A stretch of DNA of 34,623 bases from Scatosoma sp045588185. Its GTDB lineage: Bacteria; Bacillota; Clostridia; Christensenellales; Borkfalkiaceae. A program made the position numbers and the translations under genes. The stretch's first letter is position 1; each line of letters starts with the position of its first letter. The notes under the pieces were generated by a model. The model ran no database searches. It was not told the DNA's origin and saw only the letters and a list, made by a program, of their open reading frames with translations. Where the stretch lies: the NCBI GenBank assembly GCA_045588185.1, contig JAZNDR010000064.1:1-34623 (forward strand), given 5' to 3'. Shown piece by piece: positions 17,501-25,765 of this stretch.

Positions 17501-18379
17501 GATCACGCCCGTGCCGTATTTCTTCGCTTTAACCGTGTCGCCGTCCCGTTCCAAAATATCTTCGGGGAGCAGGAAAGAAACCTCGTTGCTCACCACCCCC
17601 GCAATATCGACGGACGGTGCGAACGGCATTTGATTGATATAACTTTCGCCCTCAAATTCCGCTACCGTGGAAAGCTCGATTTCGTCGTACTGTAAACCGT
17701 TGACGTAGAAATACACTTCTTCCACAACCGTAACGTTGACGAGCTTATAAAGCGCGGGAATTTCTTTATCGCTCATTCCGCGCCAAGACGCCGAAAACGC
17801 CACCGACGTTTTACCTATGTCTTTGATGAGCATTTTGCCTTGTTCATTTTCGCTAAAAGCAACGATATTCTCGTCAAAAGATTTCCCGACGATTTCCGCG
17901 TCGTAAAATTTCTTACCGTTAAAGAGGACGTATACCTCGAACGGGTATTCCTCCTCGTTTTTACCCACGCGGTAGCTTTCGCGCTCGTTCTCGATGACGA
18001 GGCGGGGCATTTGATTGCCGAGCGTGACGGTGATTTTACAAACCGCCGACACCTGCCCGCAAACCGCCTTGATATTCGTCGTACCTACGCCGAACGCTTC
18101 CACTAAACCGGTTGCGTCCACTTTTGCCACCGCGGGATTTTCACTCGTCCAAACGACGTCCTCCGCCTTTACGCCCGCGTTTTTGACTACGAGCAAGGTC
18201 GTGTCGCCGATAAGAGATTCTATCTCCGTTTTGTTCAACGAAAGTTCCACTACCGCCGTCTGTCCGCCGTCGGAAGAAGAAGTATCCTTGCCGTCGTTGC
18301 AGCTTTTACAACCGCAAAGGAAACAAAACAAAGCAATCACGGCGAACGTTAAAATTGTTATACGTAAAAACCGTTTCAT
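14600..18379 (-). CDS. Large surface lipoprotein with BIG2 domain and duplicated GLUG-like modules
   Basis: The 1259-aa protein begins MKRFLRITILTFAVIALFCF and has a lipobox LCGC, so Cys24 should be lipidated and the protein held on the outer face of the membrane. A serine/aspartate-rich linker leads into a BIG2 Ig-like domain (about 43-120, with VVWTSENPAVAKVDATGLV). Further Ig-like strands follow, then two copies of one module. Copy 1 (about 442-569) has GYCVLLNDIDATGV, RFNGQGYTISNL and GLFGYLFGNAIVENVGFANL. Copy 2 (about 941-1039) has GYYVLDKNINANNAG, VLDGRGYAIYNF and RNLGFVNLQSE. The C-terminus reads LWVIEDGGLQWKSS, then a short tail ending EINFDIGWLEPIA. There is no enzyme motif; glycan or matrix binding is inferred. 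The start at 18379 lies 5 bases after the upstream stop. A longer in-frame reading would overlap the previous gene and lose the signal peptide. Confidence 0.82.
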   Translation of the reverse strand: MKRFLRITILTFAVIALFCFLCGCKSCNDGKDTSSSDGGQTAVVELSLNKTEIESLIGDTTLLVVKNAGVKAEDVVWTSENPAVAKVDATGLVEAFGVGTTNIKAVCGQVSAVCKITVTLGNQMPRLVIENERESYRVGKNEEEYPFEVYVLFNGKKFYDAEIVGKSFDENIVAFSENEQGKMLIKDIGKTSVAFSASWRGMSDKEIPALYKLVNVTVVEEVYFYVNGLQYDEIELSTVAEFEGESYINQMPFAPSVDIAGVVSNEVSFLLPEDILERDGDTVKAKKYGTGVITLLYKDAANNEYQSTINVTVTRPEAEFQTAVDYFSTLTGTFKDANNGYANTTLAKALFGTDSVENMKAYQDGVELTVQDGSVLGVLNDYRGAYETTLRVETDEVVYNVKTNVYGLVVQSKEDLNLFALKFLRNDNPLTAGVDETQVTRIDGYCVLLNDIDATGVKIEHEIFDTRYEYVDSNNATVQTTVNMSRYNSSVQKNAETGAYDNPDGLDAFGFLGRFNGQGYTISNLDTSVEAGKTGGGLFGYLFGNAIVENVGFANLKISNSSGLAYGSFIPVPRPSGKDIKGLRTDNTEYRDIYIELSADTVNPKGALFNAPFSTDYALVRFENIIVNATAVNQANATSGALLINNAKAYRAENSSTRFYSQNVYLISETPAYFDSNVTIYGKNEANGNDLNTVIGNEVYSCKFKRYPSFDEMEAAGNDYGSFNNSSWVNVGYPVFKTVSGVYGYYLNEAVLDKTIKVNSATVGKPLTLATLSGETVAVEEYIYDSAQLHVDENGNIRLAQAVETIARYEITLRYNYRGEDGELTLQVIASPEILTVNDSVEMSAYDGEFDLEKYVELPKAIRSVTQKINGNTYDLTVDENGNIKGATVFIRSDYKDVMTSELTVTTADMIYRFPYVKIYSHILKTASDLEVFKHTQATGRITGYYVLDKNINANNAGVAHDSTVFSANTLDTAHVFQGVLDGRGYAIYNFRPTVGGLLGSVYSDSADNGGRSIVRNLGFVNLQSETGKDFTVLGKFIQSAGTSLTEVENVHVQIANTYWDNYHSTSNYKGLFYANSSTELNTFKFTNVYVTIVNEQSDDMVGWAYGSLLSRDGVGVGSKANLETRSARFDNVITVTQMNPCLYRQFVGDSLTQEFDGVHMYFVYAENDAGKQGIRCEWLAENAQYPHSPIADNAAKGSYLYNNVYRYDTASEVASDKTQKLVDSGLWVIEDGGLQWKSSVEVTEPEINFDIGWLEPIA

Positions 18380-18383
18380 TTCA

Positions 18384-20477
18384 TTACCCCACTTCATACA
18401 AAGGCTTGCCGTTATATTCGAGCGCGGGCGCAAGCTGACCGATTTCGCGGATTCTCTGCTTATACGCCGCAAGCTGTGCGTCGTTAAACGGCTTTGCCGT
18501 AACGTTGCCGTACAAATCTACGATTTTATACAAGTGCGCAACCGTTTCCAACTCGATATGCTGATGCACGACCTTATATAAATTCTCGTCCGTTTCTTCC
18601 AAATACGCAATTTGAGAAAGCGCTTTGTCGCACTGTTCTACCCAGTCTTTCAACACCGCGTACGGATAATTTTCCGCCGTGTTCAAGCTTCTGCCCCAGT
18701 CGTTGTTTTCCTTGGCGTTGACCACCAAATTCGCATAGTAGATACGCTCCGACTGCAACAGCGCGTACATCGTATCCGCCGCGTCAAGGTACATTGCTTT
18801 CATATATTTACGGATATAATAATCCATATCGCTATGACAATCCCAACGGAGCTTTTCCGAAACGTAGCTTAAACAGTTCTGCCAAGCGGTCATTTCCCCG
18901 CCGCCCTGCAAGAAGTGCGCCGCGTGGACCATATCGTAACCGCCGTACGCCATCGCTTCGAAGAAGTTGTTGCTGTACGTCGTGAAGCCGTCCGAGAAAT
19001 AAATATTGTTTACGACGTTGCCCGAGTTGTGCCAGAACCACAAACAGTCGGACTTTTGCGTGATCGTTTTCCAACCCTCGATTTGCTTGATTGCCGTGGG
19101 CCATTTTTCGTCGTATACGTCCGCGTGTGCGCTTACCCCGCGCGAGCTAACGTGCCAAATACCGATATTGTCGTAACAAATTACCTCGTCGTTAATCGGC
19201 GTGCCGTCCTCTTTTACGGGCGGGTCGGTATAAATATTGTAGCCGTAGATAAGGATTTTAAAGTTCTCTCTGTACGCGTAATGGAATTCCGCGTTTTCGT
19301 CCTTTTGCGATTCCAGCCACGCCTCTACCTTTTTACCGAGCTTGTTGGCAAACTTGATAAGATTTCCCGAATATCCCACCGTTGCGTAATCCGCTTTACA
19401 AGCGGCGCAGTTACAAATATCGCTGTTGTCCGTCATAGTAAAGGTAACGAAATTGCGGTACGGATAATCTTCGGGCGTGTAATTCTTTAACGAGAACACG
19501 ATTTTCTCGGCGCAAATATCAAGCATTCTTTCCAAATCTTCCGCATTCCCGTGCGCGGTGTAGCAAAGCTGTGCGCCCTCCGAGAACATGTTGGCGTTCT
19601 CTTCCGTACGGGGAATATAATACATAACGTTATGTATCGGCGCGACTTTACTGGAAAGATCAAGTTTTTCATGGATAGGCAGGAAAAGATAGTTAGGGTG
19701 AATAAACTGCCCTGCGCGCAAATTCTTTACGGCGATTTCGTCCGCTACCGTGTCCACTCCAAGCCCTTCCGCGTCGAGCGGATGAATGGATTTGTCGTAT
19801 TCGTAAACGTCCTGCGAGCCGTAATAGGAGTTGACGTCGGGAACGTCCGTAACGTCCAGCTTTTTAAACTTGCAATCGGTTACGTTGGTATCAATCGTGA
19901 TACAGTTTCTGTAATAGTAATCGTAATTGAAATATATCTCCAAAAACTTATACGCCGCGTTGCAAACGCCCTGATCGCTGCCGCCGAGAATAAACGCCGA
20001 TTTCCCTTTGGTGATAAGGCGTATTCCCTCGGTTTTAATCGCTTCGGGCGAATATTCTTTTTTATCTATGCCCGCTTGTGCCACAAGCGAGGTTTCGCCG
20101 ATGGAAATATACTTCGCGTTCTCGTCGAACGCCCCGACCGCATCGTCGTATTTAAAGGACAGACTTATTCCCGTCGCCTTTTTGAACAGAATGATAAAGT
20201 CGGTTTTAAGCTGCAAAAGCATTTTTCTTGCGTTTTGCGGAATGACGACTACGTAATCGCTTTTCCCGTTTTGAACGAGGTAGTCGTTCGTGTCTTCCGT
20301 TTTAATATCGTGAATACCTTGGTAGGAAACGCGGGAAATATTCGTCGTCGCCTCACCGCCGATATCGCTTGTGCCGTCGCTTGCACTGCTGTCTTCCCCG
20401 CCTTTGCAGGAAATACAGCTGCAAGCGAGCAGCCCGATCATCATAAATAATATCCCTCTTAAAAATTTGTTTTTCAT
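18384..20477 (-). CDS. DUF4838-type lipoprotein with GH20/GH67-like N-terminal domain
   Basis: This 697-aa protein starts MKNKFLRGILFMMIGLLACS, a lipoprotein signal with candidate lipid-bearing cysteines at 19, 21 and 24, and a Ser/Asp/Gly linker. Residues about 55-195 look like the small alpha/beta domain that precedes the barrel in GH20 and GH67 enzymes (KSAFILGGSDQGVCNAAYKF). The central region contains TFTMTDNSDICNCAACKADY at about 346-365, a pattern I associate with DUF4838, whose members occur in polysaccharide loci and resemble TIM-barrel glycosidases. The C-terminal 150 residues are mostly helical. Function is unproven: either a surface glycosidase or a sugar-binding protein. It is coupled to its neighbours, starting 5 bases after the upstream stop and ending 5 bases before the next start. 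Confidence 0.82.
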   Translation of the reverse strand: MKNKFLRGILFMMIGLLACSCISCKGGEDSSASDGTSDIGGEATTNISRVSYQGIHDIKTEDTNDYLVQNGKSDYVVVIPQNARKMLLQLKTDFIILFKKATGISLSFKYDDAVGAFDENAKYISIGETSLVAQAGIDKKEYSPEAIKTEGIRLITKGKSAFILGGSDQGVCNAAYKFLEIYFNYDYYYRNCITIDTNVTDCKFKKLDVTDVPDVNSYYGSQDVYEYDKSIHPLDAEGLGVDTVADEIAVKNLRAGQFIHPNYLFLPIHEKLDLSSKVAPIHNVMYYIPRTEENANMFSEGAQLCYTAHGNAEDLERMLDICAEKIVFSLKNYTPEDYPYRNFVTFTMTDNSDICNCAACKADYATVGYSGNLIKFANKLGKKVEAWLESQKDENAEFHYAYRENFKILIYGYNIYTDPPVKEDGTPINDEVICYDNIGIWHVSSRGVSAHADVYDEKWPTAIKQIEGWKTITQKSDCLWFWHNSGNVVNNIYFSDGFTTYSNNFFEAMAYGGYDMVHAAHFLQGGGEMTAWQNCLSYVSEKLRWDCHSDMDYYIRKYMKAMYLDAADTMYALLQSERIYYANLVVNAKENNDWGRSLNTAENYPYAVLKDWVEQCDKALSQIAYLEETDENLYKVVHQHIELETVAHLYKIVDLYGNVTAKPFNDAQLAAYKQRIREIGQLAPALEYNGKPLYEVG

Positions 20478-20482
20478 ACTAT

Positions 20483-23400
20483 TTACACCACCGTTACCCA
20501 TATCACTTTATACGAATAGTTACCGCTTTCGTCCTTGGCATAGATATATACTTCGTATTGTCCCGCGTAGAAGAACGGGATTTTCGGTTCGTTAAAGGTG
20601 TAGAACGCGTTGGATTTGGTATCCCGCATAAACACCGTTACGACGATATTCTCCGCCGCCGTCCGATCGTCCGAAGCCGTATAATCGAGCGCAAGCGTTT
20701 CTCCTTGCTTTACGCTGACCGTTTCACTGCCGTTTATCTGAATTTCGGGTGCGGTAACGTCCACCACCGCTACGAAACACATTTTCGATACGGGTTTGCC
20801 CGCGCCGTCCAAAGCCGAGAAGGAAATGGAATACTGTCCGAAGCTTTCCAGCTTGATTTGGTACTCTCTCAACGGATCGCAATACCCGTCGAGCGCAACG
20901 CCGTCCACGCTGTATAATACCTCGCCGTCCTTTTCCGCGTACAAGCTGATATTGCCGTCGATTACCGTCGAAAGCACGTCGGTTACGCAAGGTACGGTTA
21001 CCGTGATAACCGAACCGATCTCGTATTCACCCGAGAAATCTTCCAACGAAATACGGGGCGCGACCTTGTCTTCCGTTTGGCTGTTTCTAAAATTCTGTCC
21101 GTTGACGCTGTCCATAATAATGGAAGCCGCACCGTTTACCCCCGCGATCTCCACGTCGATATAGCAAAGGGACGAAGTGAAGTACGCGGACAAGTCCTCG
21201 TTAAAGGTAACGTCGTTTACCGTCAATTTGCGGTTAAGCGAATCGTAAGCGAGCTTTTTGGTTGCGGAATTATCCGCGAAAGAGTAGCTCGTTTTTACCG
21301 CTTTCCCGCCGTTTAACGACGCGTAACAAAGCTCGCCGTTCAACGAATAGGTAATCGTATATTGCACGCTTTCGTCGTAATAGTCGGTCAAGGTTACAAT
21401 TACTTTATCGTAGCCTGCGTATGCCGTGGGGATTTTGAACGTGAAGCCAAGCGAAGTAAAATCAACCGCGTTCACAAACGAAAGCTTCCCGCTTTCCGCG
21501 CCCGCCAAAAGGTCGTAGCGGATATCGGTGCTCTGCGTTTCCTCGTAGGTCTTTACCGCAAATCCGTCGTGCACGAAATAGTCGCGAAGTCTTAACGCTT
21601 TCTTCTCACCGTAGCCGACGTCCACTATTTTCACGGAATCGCTGATAAGCTCGGCGGAATACCCGCCCTTTTCACAGGTGTACTTGACGATAGCCTCGCC
21701 TGCGCCCGTGATTTTCACTTTTTTGGTGTCCTTAATTTCCTCGTAGCTCTGCCCGCCGTCGTAGCTGATATACGATTTGACCGCAATTTCCGTCGGCTCG
21801 CCCGATTCAAACGAGTATGCGGGCACTTTTGCCAAAGAATATTCCGCGTCCTTCATAAAGTATCTGGGCAGGGTGAGTTTTCCGACGAACGCCACGTTTG
21901 CGGAAGCCTCGCTCGTAACCGTAAATTCTTTCGTTTCGGTAAATACGTTATCGTAGCATTCGTATACGATTTTATATTCGCCCGCATACCGAGGCGTAAA
22001 GGCGCGCGTTACGGGGTCTACCGTTACCGTTTCCTTGGCGTGTACCGCTTGAATACGAACGCCTAACGCGTCTGCCGAGTTCACCGTTTGCAGGGTATAC
22101 GCGGGCAATACCGCCTGCGCGCCTGCGGAAATTTTACCGAAATTGCTGTAATCGGTGTTTAAAGTGATACCCGCGTTTGCTTGAACGGGATTTATCACAA
22201 GCGTCGTTTCTCCCACGCAGCCCGCCGCGTTTTTGACGATATATTTAACGGTGTATCTGCGGTCTTTGTCTATTTTAATTTTGCCGTTGGCGATGGGAAC
22301 GTCGAGCTGCGTCGCCGTGCCGTAGTTCGCATACGCGTATACGGCGGAGGATACGATGGCTTCACTGCTCTCCACCGTAGGCACGGGCAGGGTGTATTCC
22401 GCTCCGAGCGGAACGTATATACCGCGTTCGTCCGTTTCCGTTACGCTCAATTTTACAACGGGAGCCGCAACCGTATCGACAAAACCAAGCTTGCCGTAGT
22501 TTTCCACGAGCTCTTTTCCCGAGCTTTGCCCGATAGAGGTTACGTCGATACGCCCCTGCGCACCCGCGACGTACTCGCTCATGTATACGCTCAATTTTAC
22601 CTTGCCGTTGGCAAAGCCCTCGAATGCGTCCGTACCGTAAATTTCACTGCTCGAAAGCGCGCTGACGAGCATTTTTTTGTTGCCCTGCTGTACCCATACT
22701 TTATTCGTTTGGTAATCGTACTTCCAAGTAAACGGCGTGTGGTCGCCCGTCATAGGCACGTTGGAAAAGCTCGTTCCGCCCTTTTCGTTCTTGATATACA
22801 AGCCGTATCTTTCCCCGTCCAAAACGATATTGTAATAGGTCGCGTAGTCCTTGGGGGTAGGCGGCGTAAGTCCCGTACGCGTCTGCCCCACCGCCGCCGC
22901 GGTAAAGGAAGTATAATAATTCGCTTTTACTGCGTCCGCTGAATTGATATCGACAGTATCGTTCGTCGGGCCGTCGTAACGGCAGTAAAATTCCACGTAA
23001 TTACCCGCATCGTAGCTATCCGACAAACGAATGACGCAATATTTCGCAATCTTCGTTTGCGCCATCATCTGTTTCCAAGCGTTGTCGCTGTCCGTGCTAT
23101 CGTACTGCGGATTGGGTACGAAATCGGTCATTCTGTAATCGAGCGTGAGAATATCGCAAAGTCCGTCCTCGCCCACTTTCGTCAAGTCGATACTTTGCGT
23201 ATAAGTAAAGGTGTCCCCTTCGCTCAGGCGCACGATCAAGCCGTCCTCCTTCGAATACAAAACGTCTTCGGCGTTGCCTGTAAACGCTTTGCCGACCTGT
23301 TCTTCGGCGGAAACCGCTGTAACGCTGCCGTTTTCCGTGGAAACGCCGTACAGTTTATTGCTGACGGTGAAAGACTTTTCGGCGATACATTTATTGCCGT

Positions 23401-23737
23401 TTTCGTCCTCGAAGAAATATCTTACCGTATAATCGCCCAGCTTATCCAGCTTGACCGCGCCTACGTACGCAATCGAGCCGTCGGGATAGACGAGAATACC
23501 GTTTGCGGCGGTTACCGCCTTCCCGCCGTGCAAAACCTCTACCGAAGCGGGAAATTCCACTTCGGCGTTTAAGCCGTATTCGTCGGCGAATTGTTCGCTT
23601 GTAATCGTTATGCGTTCGGCTTCCACAAGCGCGGGCTTTTTACCCCAAGGCAAAAGCGCGAGCACCGTGCAACAGAGCGCGATAACGAAGAATACCGCAA
23701 GCAATACGCCCGTTTTTTTGTTTTGTATTTTTCTCAT
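20483..23737 (-). CDS. Membrane-anchored or secreted multi-Ig-domain surface protein
   Basis: The 1084-aa protein starts with a basic tail and one hydrophobic segment (about residues 10-29, GVLLAVFFVIALCCTVLALL), which acts as a signal or an N-terminal anchor; no lipobox is present. The rest is predicted extracellular and beta-rich. An Ig-like domain (about 45-130) ends YTVRYFFEDENGNKCIAEKS, a region of about 140-400 resembles a jelly-roll or LamG-like fold, and repeated Ig-like segments follow. The C-terminal domain (about 990-1084) carries PEIQINGSETVSVKQGETL and YIYAKDESGNYSYKVIWVTVV, typical of HYR/DUF5011-type modules. No LPXTG or catalytic motif is visible. Its ATG lies one base past the permease stop, with AAAGGA before it, so it is made together with the importer. 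Capture of a polysaccharide next to the importer is an inference. Confidence 0.78.
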   Translation of the reverse strand: MRKIQNKKTGVLLAVFFVIALCCTVLALLPWGKKPALVEAERITITSEQFADEYGLNAEVEFPASVEVLHGGKAVTAANGILVYPDGSIAYVGAVKLDKLGDYTVRYFFEDENGNKCIAEKSFTVSNKLYGVSTENGSVTAVSAEEQVGKAFTGNAEDVLYSKEDGLIVRLSEGDTFTYTQSIDLTKVGEDGLCDILTLDYRMTDFVPNPQYDSTDSDNAWKQMMAQTKIAKYCVIRLSDSYDAGNYVEFYCRYDGPTNDTVDINSADAVKANYYTSFTAAAVGQTRTGLTPPTPKDYATYYNIVLDGERYGLYIKNEKGGTSFSNVPMTGDHTPFTWKYDYQTNKVWVQQGNKKMLVSALSSSEIYGTDAFEGFANGKVKLSVYMSEYVAGAQGRIDVTSIGQSSGKELVENYGKLGFVDTVAAPVVKLSVTETDERGIYVPLGAEYTLPVPTVESSEAIVSSAVYAYANYGTATQLDVPIANGKIKIDKDRRYTVKYIVKNAAGCVGETTLVINPVQANAGITLNTDYSNFGKISAGAQAVLPAYTLQTVNSADALGVRIQAVHAKETVTVDPVTRAFTPRYAGEYKIVYECYDNVFTETKEFTVTSEASANVAFVGKLTLPRYFMKDAEYSLAKVPAYSFESGEPTEIAVKSYISYDGGQSYEEIKDTKKVKITGAGEAIVKYTCEKGGYSAELISDSVKIVDVGYGEKKALRLRDYFVHDGFAVKTYEETQSTDIRYDLLAGAESGKLSFVNAVDFTSLGFTFKIPTAYAGYDKVIVTLTDYYDESVQYTITYSLNGELCYASLNGGKAVKTSYSFADNSATKKLAYDSLNRKLTVNDVTFNEDLSAYFTSSLCYIDVEIAGVNGAASIIMDSVNGQNFRNSQTEDKVAPRISLEDFSGEYEIGSVITVTVPCVTDVLSTVIDGNISLYAEKDGEVLYSVDGVALDGYCDPLREYQIKLESFGQYSISFSALDGAGKPVSKMCFVAVVDVTAPEIQINGSETVSVKQGETLALDYTASDDRTAAENIVVTVFMRDTKSNAFYTFNEPKIPFFYAGQYEVYIYAKDESGNYSYKVIWVTVV

Positions 23738-23738
23738 A

Positions 23739-24728
23739 TTATTCCTTTACTCCCCCTACGGAGATATTGCCCATAAGTTTATTTTTGAATACCGCGAATA
23801 AAACGACCATCGGCAAAGCCAAGAACATCGAAGCCGCCAAGTTGAACGGCACGTTGTCGTTATATCCGCTTGCGCCTCTGCTGAAATGCCAAACGGCGTA
23901 AGCCAGCGTTAAGTGCGAGGGAATGTATACAAGCGAGGTGTTGTAGTCGTTATACAGCGCCACGAATTGAAGCAGGAATACGGTAGAAACCGTCTTTGCC
24001 GCAAGCGGAATGTAAATCGTCCACATAACTCTGAAATACGACGCGCCGTCTAATTGCGCCGCTTCCGCGTAGGTATCCGAAGTACCGCTGAAAAAGGCGT
24101 AATAGATAAGGAAGTAAGTGTTGGCAAAGGTAAAGCCCTTTATCCACATACCCCAAATGGTGTCGTACATAGACACGCGGCGGAGCAGGGTTACGACTGC
24201 CGTCGTGTTCCCGACAATAGGCATAACCATAACGAAGAGTACGAAGCCGTATATCACGTCGCAGAATTTATATCTGAATTTTGCGCAAAGGTAGCCCATG
24301 ATACAGGGCGCGAAGGTCGCGGCGAACGCCGTACCGCCCGCATAGAGCAGGGTATTCAAAATAAATCCGACGAAATTGACGTCTACGGGCTTGGTAATTT
24401 CCTTATCAAAATTCCAACCGCCAAAATATTTCACCGTTTTTCCGTCGATATGTAAGTCGGAAAACAGCGTGAGATAATTCCCGAACAGATTGTCATAGTT
24501 TTCAAAAGTACCGGGGTGCAATAAATTGTATTCTTTATTCAATTCCCAAAAGGACATATCCGGCAGGGAAAGCACACTGCCCGGCTGGCTCCAATCCACC
24601 CGTTCCTTAAAAGAGGTCATAAACCCCCAAAGCAAAGGGAAGATAACGCTGATTGCATATACTACCAAAATCGTACCGATAACGATGGCGTATATATTTA
24701 CTTTCGATTTCGTTTTTTCTTTTTTCAT
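23739..24728 (-). CDS. Carbohydrate ABC transporter permease (MalG-like, CUT1)
   Basis: This 329-aa membrane protein is the second channel-forming subunit of a sugar importer. A first membrane segment (IYAIVIGTILVVYAISVIFPL) is followed by five more hydrophobic segments, and the cytoplasmic EAA loop reads EAAQLDGASYFRVMWTIYIP, the contact site for the ATPase. The extracellular part between the first and second membrane segments is about 95 residues, longer than is common, and may dock the unusually large binding protein. GGGGGAG precedes the ATG. The gap to the first permease is 15 bases. No ATPase gene is present, as is common for CUT1 importers of Bacillota that share one MsmX-type ATPase. 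Confidence 0.92.
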   Translation of the reverse strand: MKKEKTKSKVNIYAIVIGTILVVYAISVIFPLLWGFMTSFKERVDWSQPGSVLSLPDMSFWELNKEYNLLHPGTFENYDNLFGNYLTLFSDLHIDGKTVKYFGGWNFDKEITKPVDVNFVGFILNTLLYAGGTAFAATFAPCIMGYLCAKFRYKFCDVIYGFVLFVMVMPIVGNTTAVVTLLRRVSMYDTIWGMWIKGFTFANTYFLIYYAFFSGTSDTYAEAAQLDGASYFRVMWTIYIPLAAKTVSTVFLLQFVALYNDYNTSLVYIPSHLTLAYAVWHFSRGASGYNDNVPFNLAASMFLALPMVVLFAVFKNKLMGNISVGGVKE

Positions 24729-24743
24729 CGCCGTATCTCCCCC

Positions 24744-25694
24744 TTATTGATCGCTCGGTCCGTATTTTTGCATCAGTTTTCTTACCGTCAGCGTTAAAGG
24801 CAATACCACGAGGGTTATCATAAGCCCGAACGCCGATACCTGCGGATACGTCCAGTACAAATCGTTGGGTACGAGTCCCGCCGAATGTACCGTTTGCACG
24901 TAGAGGTAATAGCCGATCGAACGCACGGGTGCGTTCTGTGCAAAGAAAGTATACAGGTTCATTTGGTTAGAAAAGATTGCCGCCAAGTCGATAACGACGA
25001 AGGTCGTGATCGTGGGGAAAATGGACGGGAGTGTGATATAGATAAATTCCTGAACCGTATTACAGCCGTCGAGGTGGCAGGATTCTACGATCGATTCGTT
25101 GATACCGCTCATCGCACCGCTTGCAAGCAAGATATTCGCACCGAATCCCATCCATAGGTTATAGAAAATAACCGTCAGTACCACCGTCGAGGTTTGCGTC
25201 GAACCGAGAAGACTCGCTTCCGCGCCCGTGATCAGCATATAAATTTCGCCGACCATAAACGAATACAACGACGACATAATAACCGTGGAAATGATTTGCG
25301 GGAAAAACAAAATCACACGGAAAAATTCGGATAAAAAGTATTTTTTATAAACGTAGAAAGAGAAAATGATAGAAACGGGCGTAGCGAGCAGGGCGACAAA
25401 GCAATACATTAAAAAGCTCACGCCGAACATACTGACGTTTTCCGTTTTAAACAGCTCTTGCAAGACGAATTTGAAGTTACTAAACCCCGCGAAATGCTCT
25501 ACGAAGCCAACCCCTTTCACGTCCTCGTATTTGGTAAACGCCAAAGAAATATTGCTGATATTGACGTATATGTAAAAAATACACACCTGCAAAATCAACG
25601 GTGCTGCCATACAAATAAAGAAAATCAGTTTCTTGGTTTTTTCACTTAAAAACCTTTTCTGCTTCAAAACTCCTTTTCCGTTTGTCATATCCAT
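24744..25694 (-). CDS. Carbohydrate ABC transporter permease (MalF/UgpA-like, CUT1)
   Basis: This 316-aa membrane protein is the first channel subunit of the sugar importer. Six hydrophobic segments can be read, starting with KLIFFICMAAPLILQVCIFY. The EAA-type loop reads ESCHLDGCNTVQEFIYITLP, a variant in which EAA has become ESC. AGAGGGG stands before the ATG at 25694; a second ATG two codons later is also possible. The gene lies behind the binding-protein gene, separated by a 71-base gap with a stable hairpin, which fits the usual excess of binding protein over permease. Confidence 0.92.
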   Translation of the reverse strand: MDMTNGKGVLKQKRFLSEKTKKLIFFICMAAPLILQVCIFYIYVNISNISLAFTKYEDVKGVGFVEHFAGFSNFKFVLQELFKTENVSMFGVSFLMYCFVALLATPVSIIFSFYVYKKYFLSEFFRVILFFPQIISTVIMSSLYSFMVGEIYMLITGAEASLLGSTQTSTVVLTVIFYNLWMGFGANILLASGAMSGINESIVESCHLDGCNTVQEFIYITLPSIFPTITTFVVIDLAAIFSNQMNLYTFFAQNAPVRSIGYYLYVQTVHSAGLVPNDLYWTYPQVSAFGLMITLVVLPLTLTVRKLMQKYGPSDQ

Positions 25695-25720
25695 ACTACC
25701 CCTCTCCCGTTAAAATCTCT

Positions 25721-25752
25721 CCGTGAGGCTTGAACGCCGTCAAGCCTCACGG
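25721..25752 (-). terminator. Intercistronic stem-loop between binding protein and permease genes
   Basis: A perfect 13-base stem (25721-25733 and 25740-25752, CCGTGAGGCTTGA and its complement) with a 6-base loop. It stands 13 bases beyond the binding-protein stop and before the permease gene. There is no U-run, so it probably protects the 3' end of the binding-protein message or attenuates reading into the permeases, an arrangement known from other sugar ABC operons. Confidence 0.6.
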
Positions 25753-25765
25753 TCGGAATTTTTAA

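Noticed and set aside
19551..20450. Plus-strand open frame of about 300 codons opposite the DUF4838 lipoprotein gene
   Set aside because: Antisense to a gene with a signal peptide and recognisable motifs; the frame is open because of the codon bias of the true gene. No ribosome site or promoter was seen.
22181..22942. Plus-strand open frame of about 250 codons opposite the 1084-aa surface protein gene
   Set aside because: Arg- and Val-rich translation typical of an antisense shadow, with no motif and no ribosome site.
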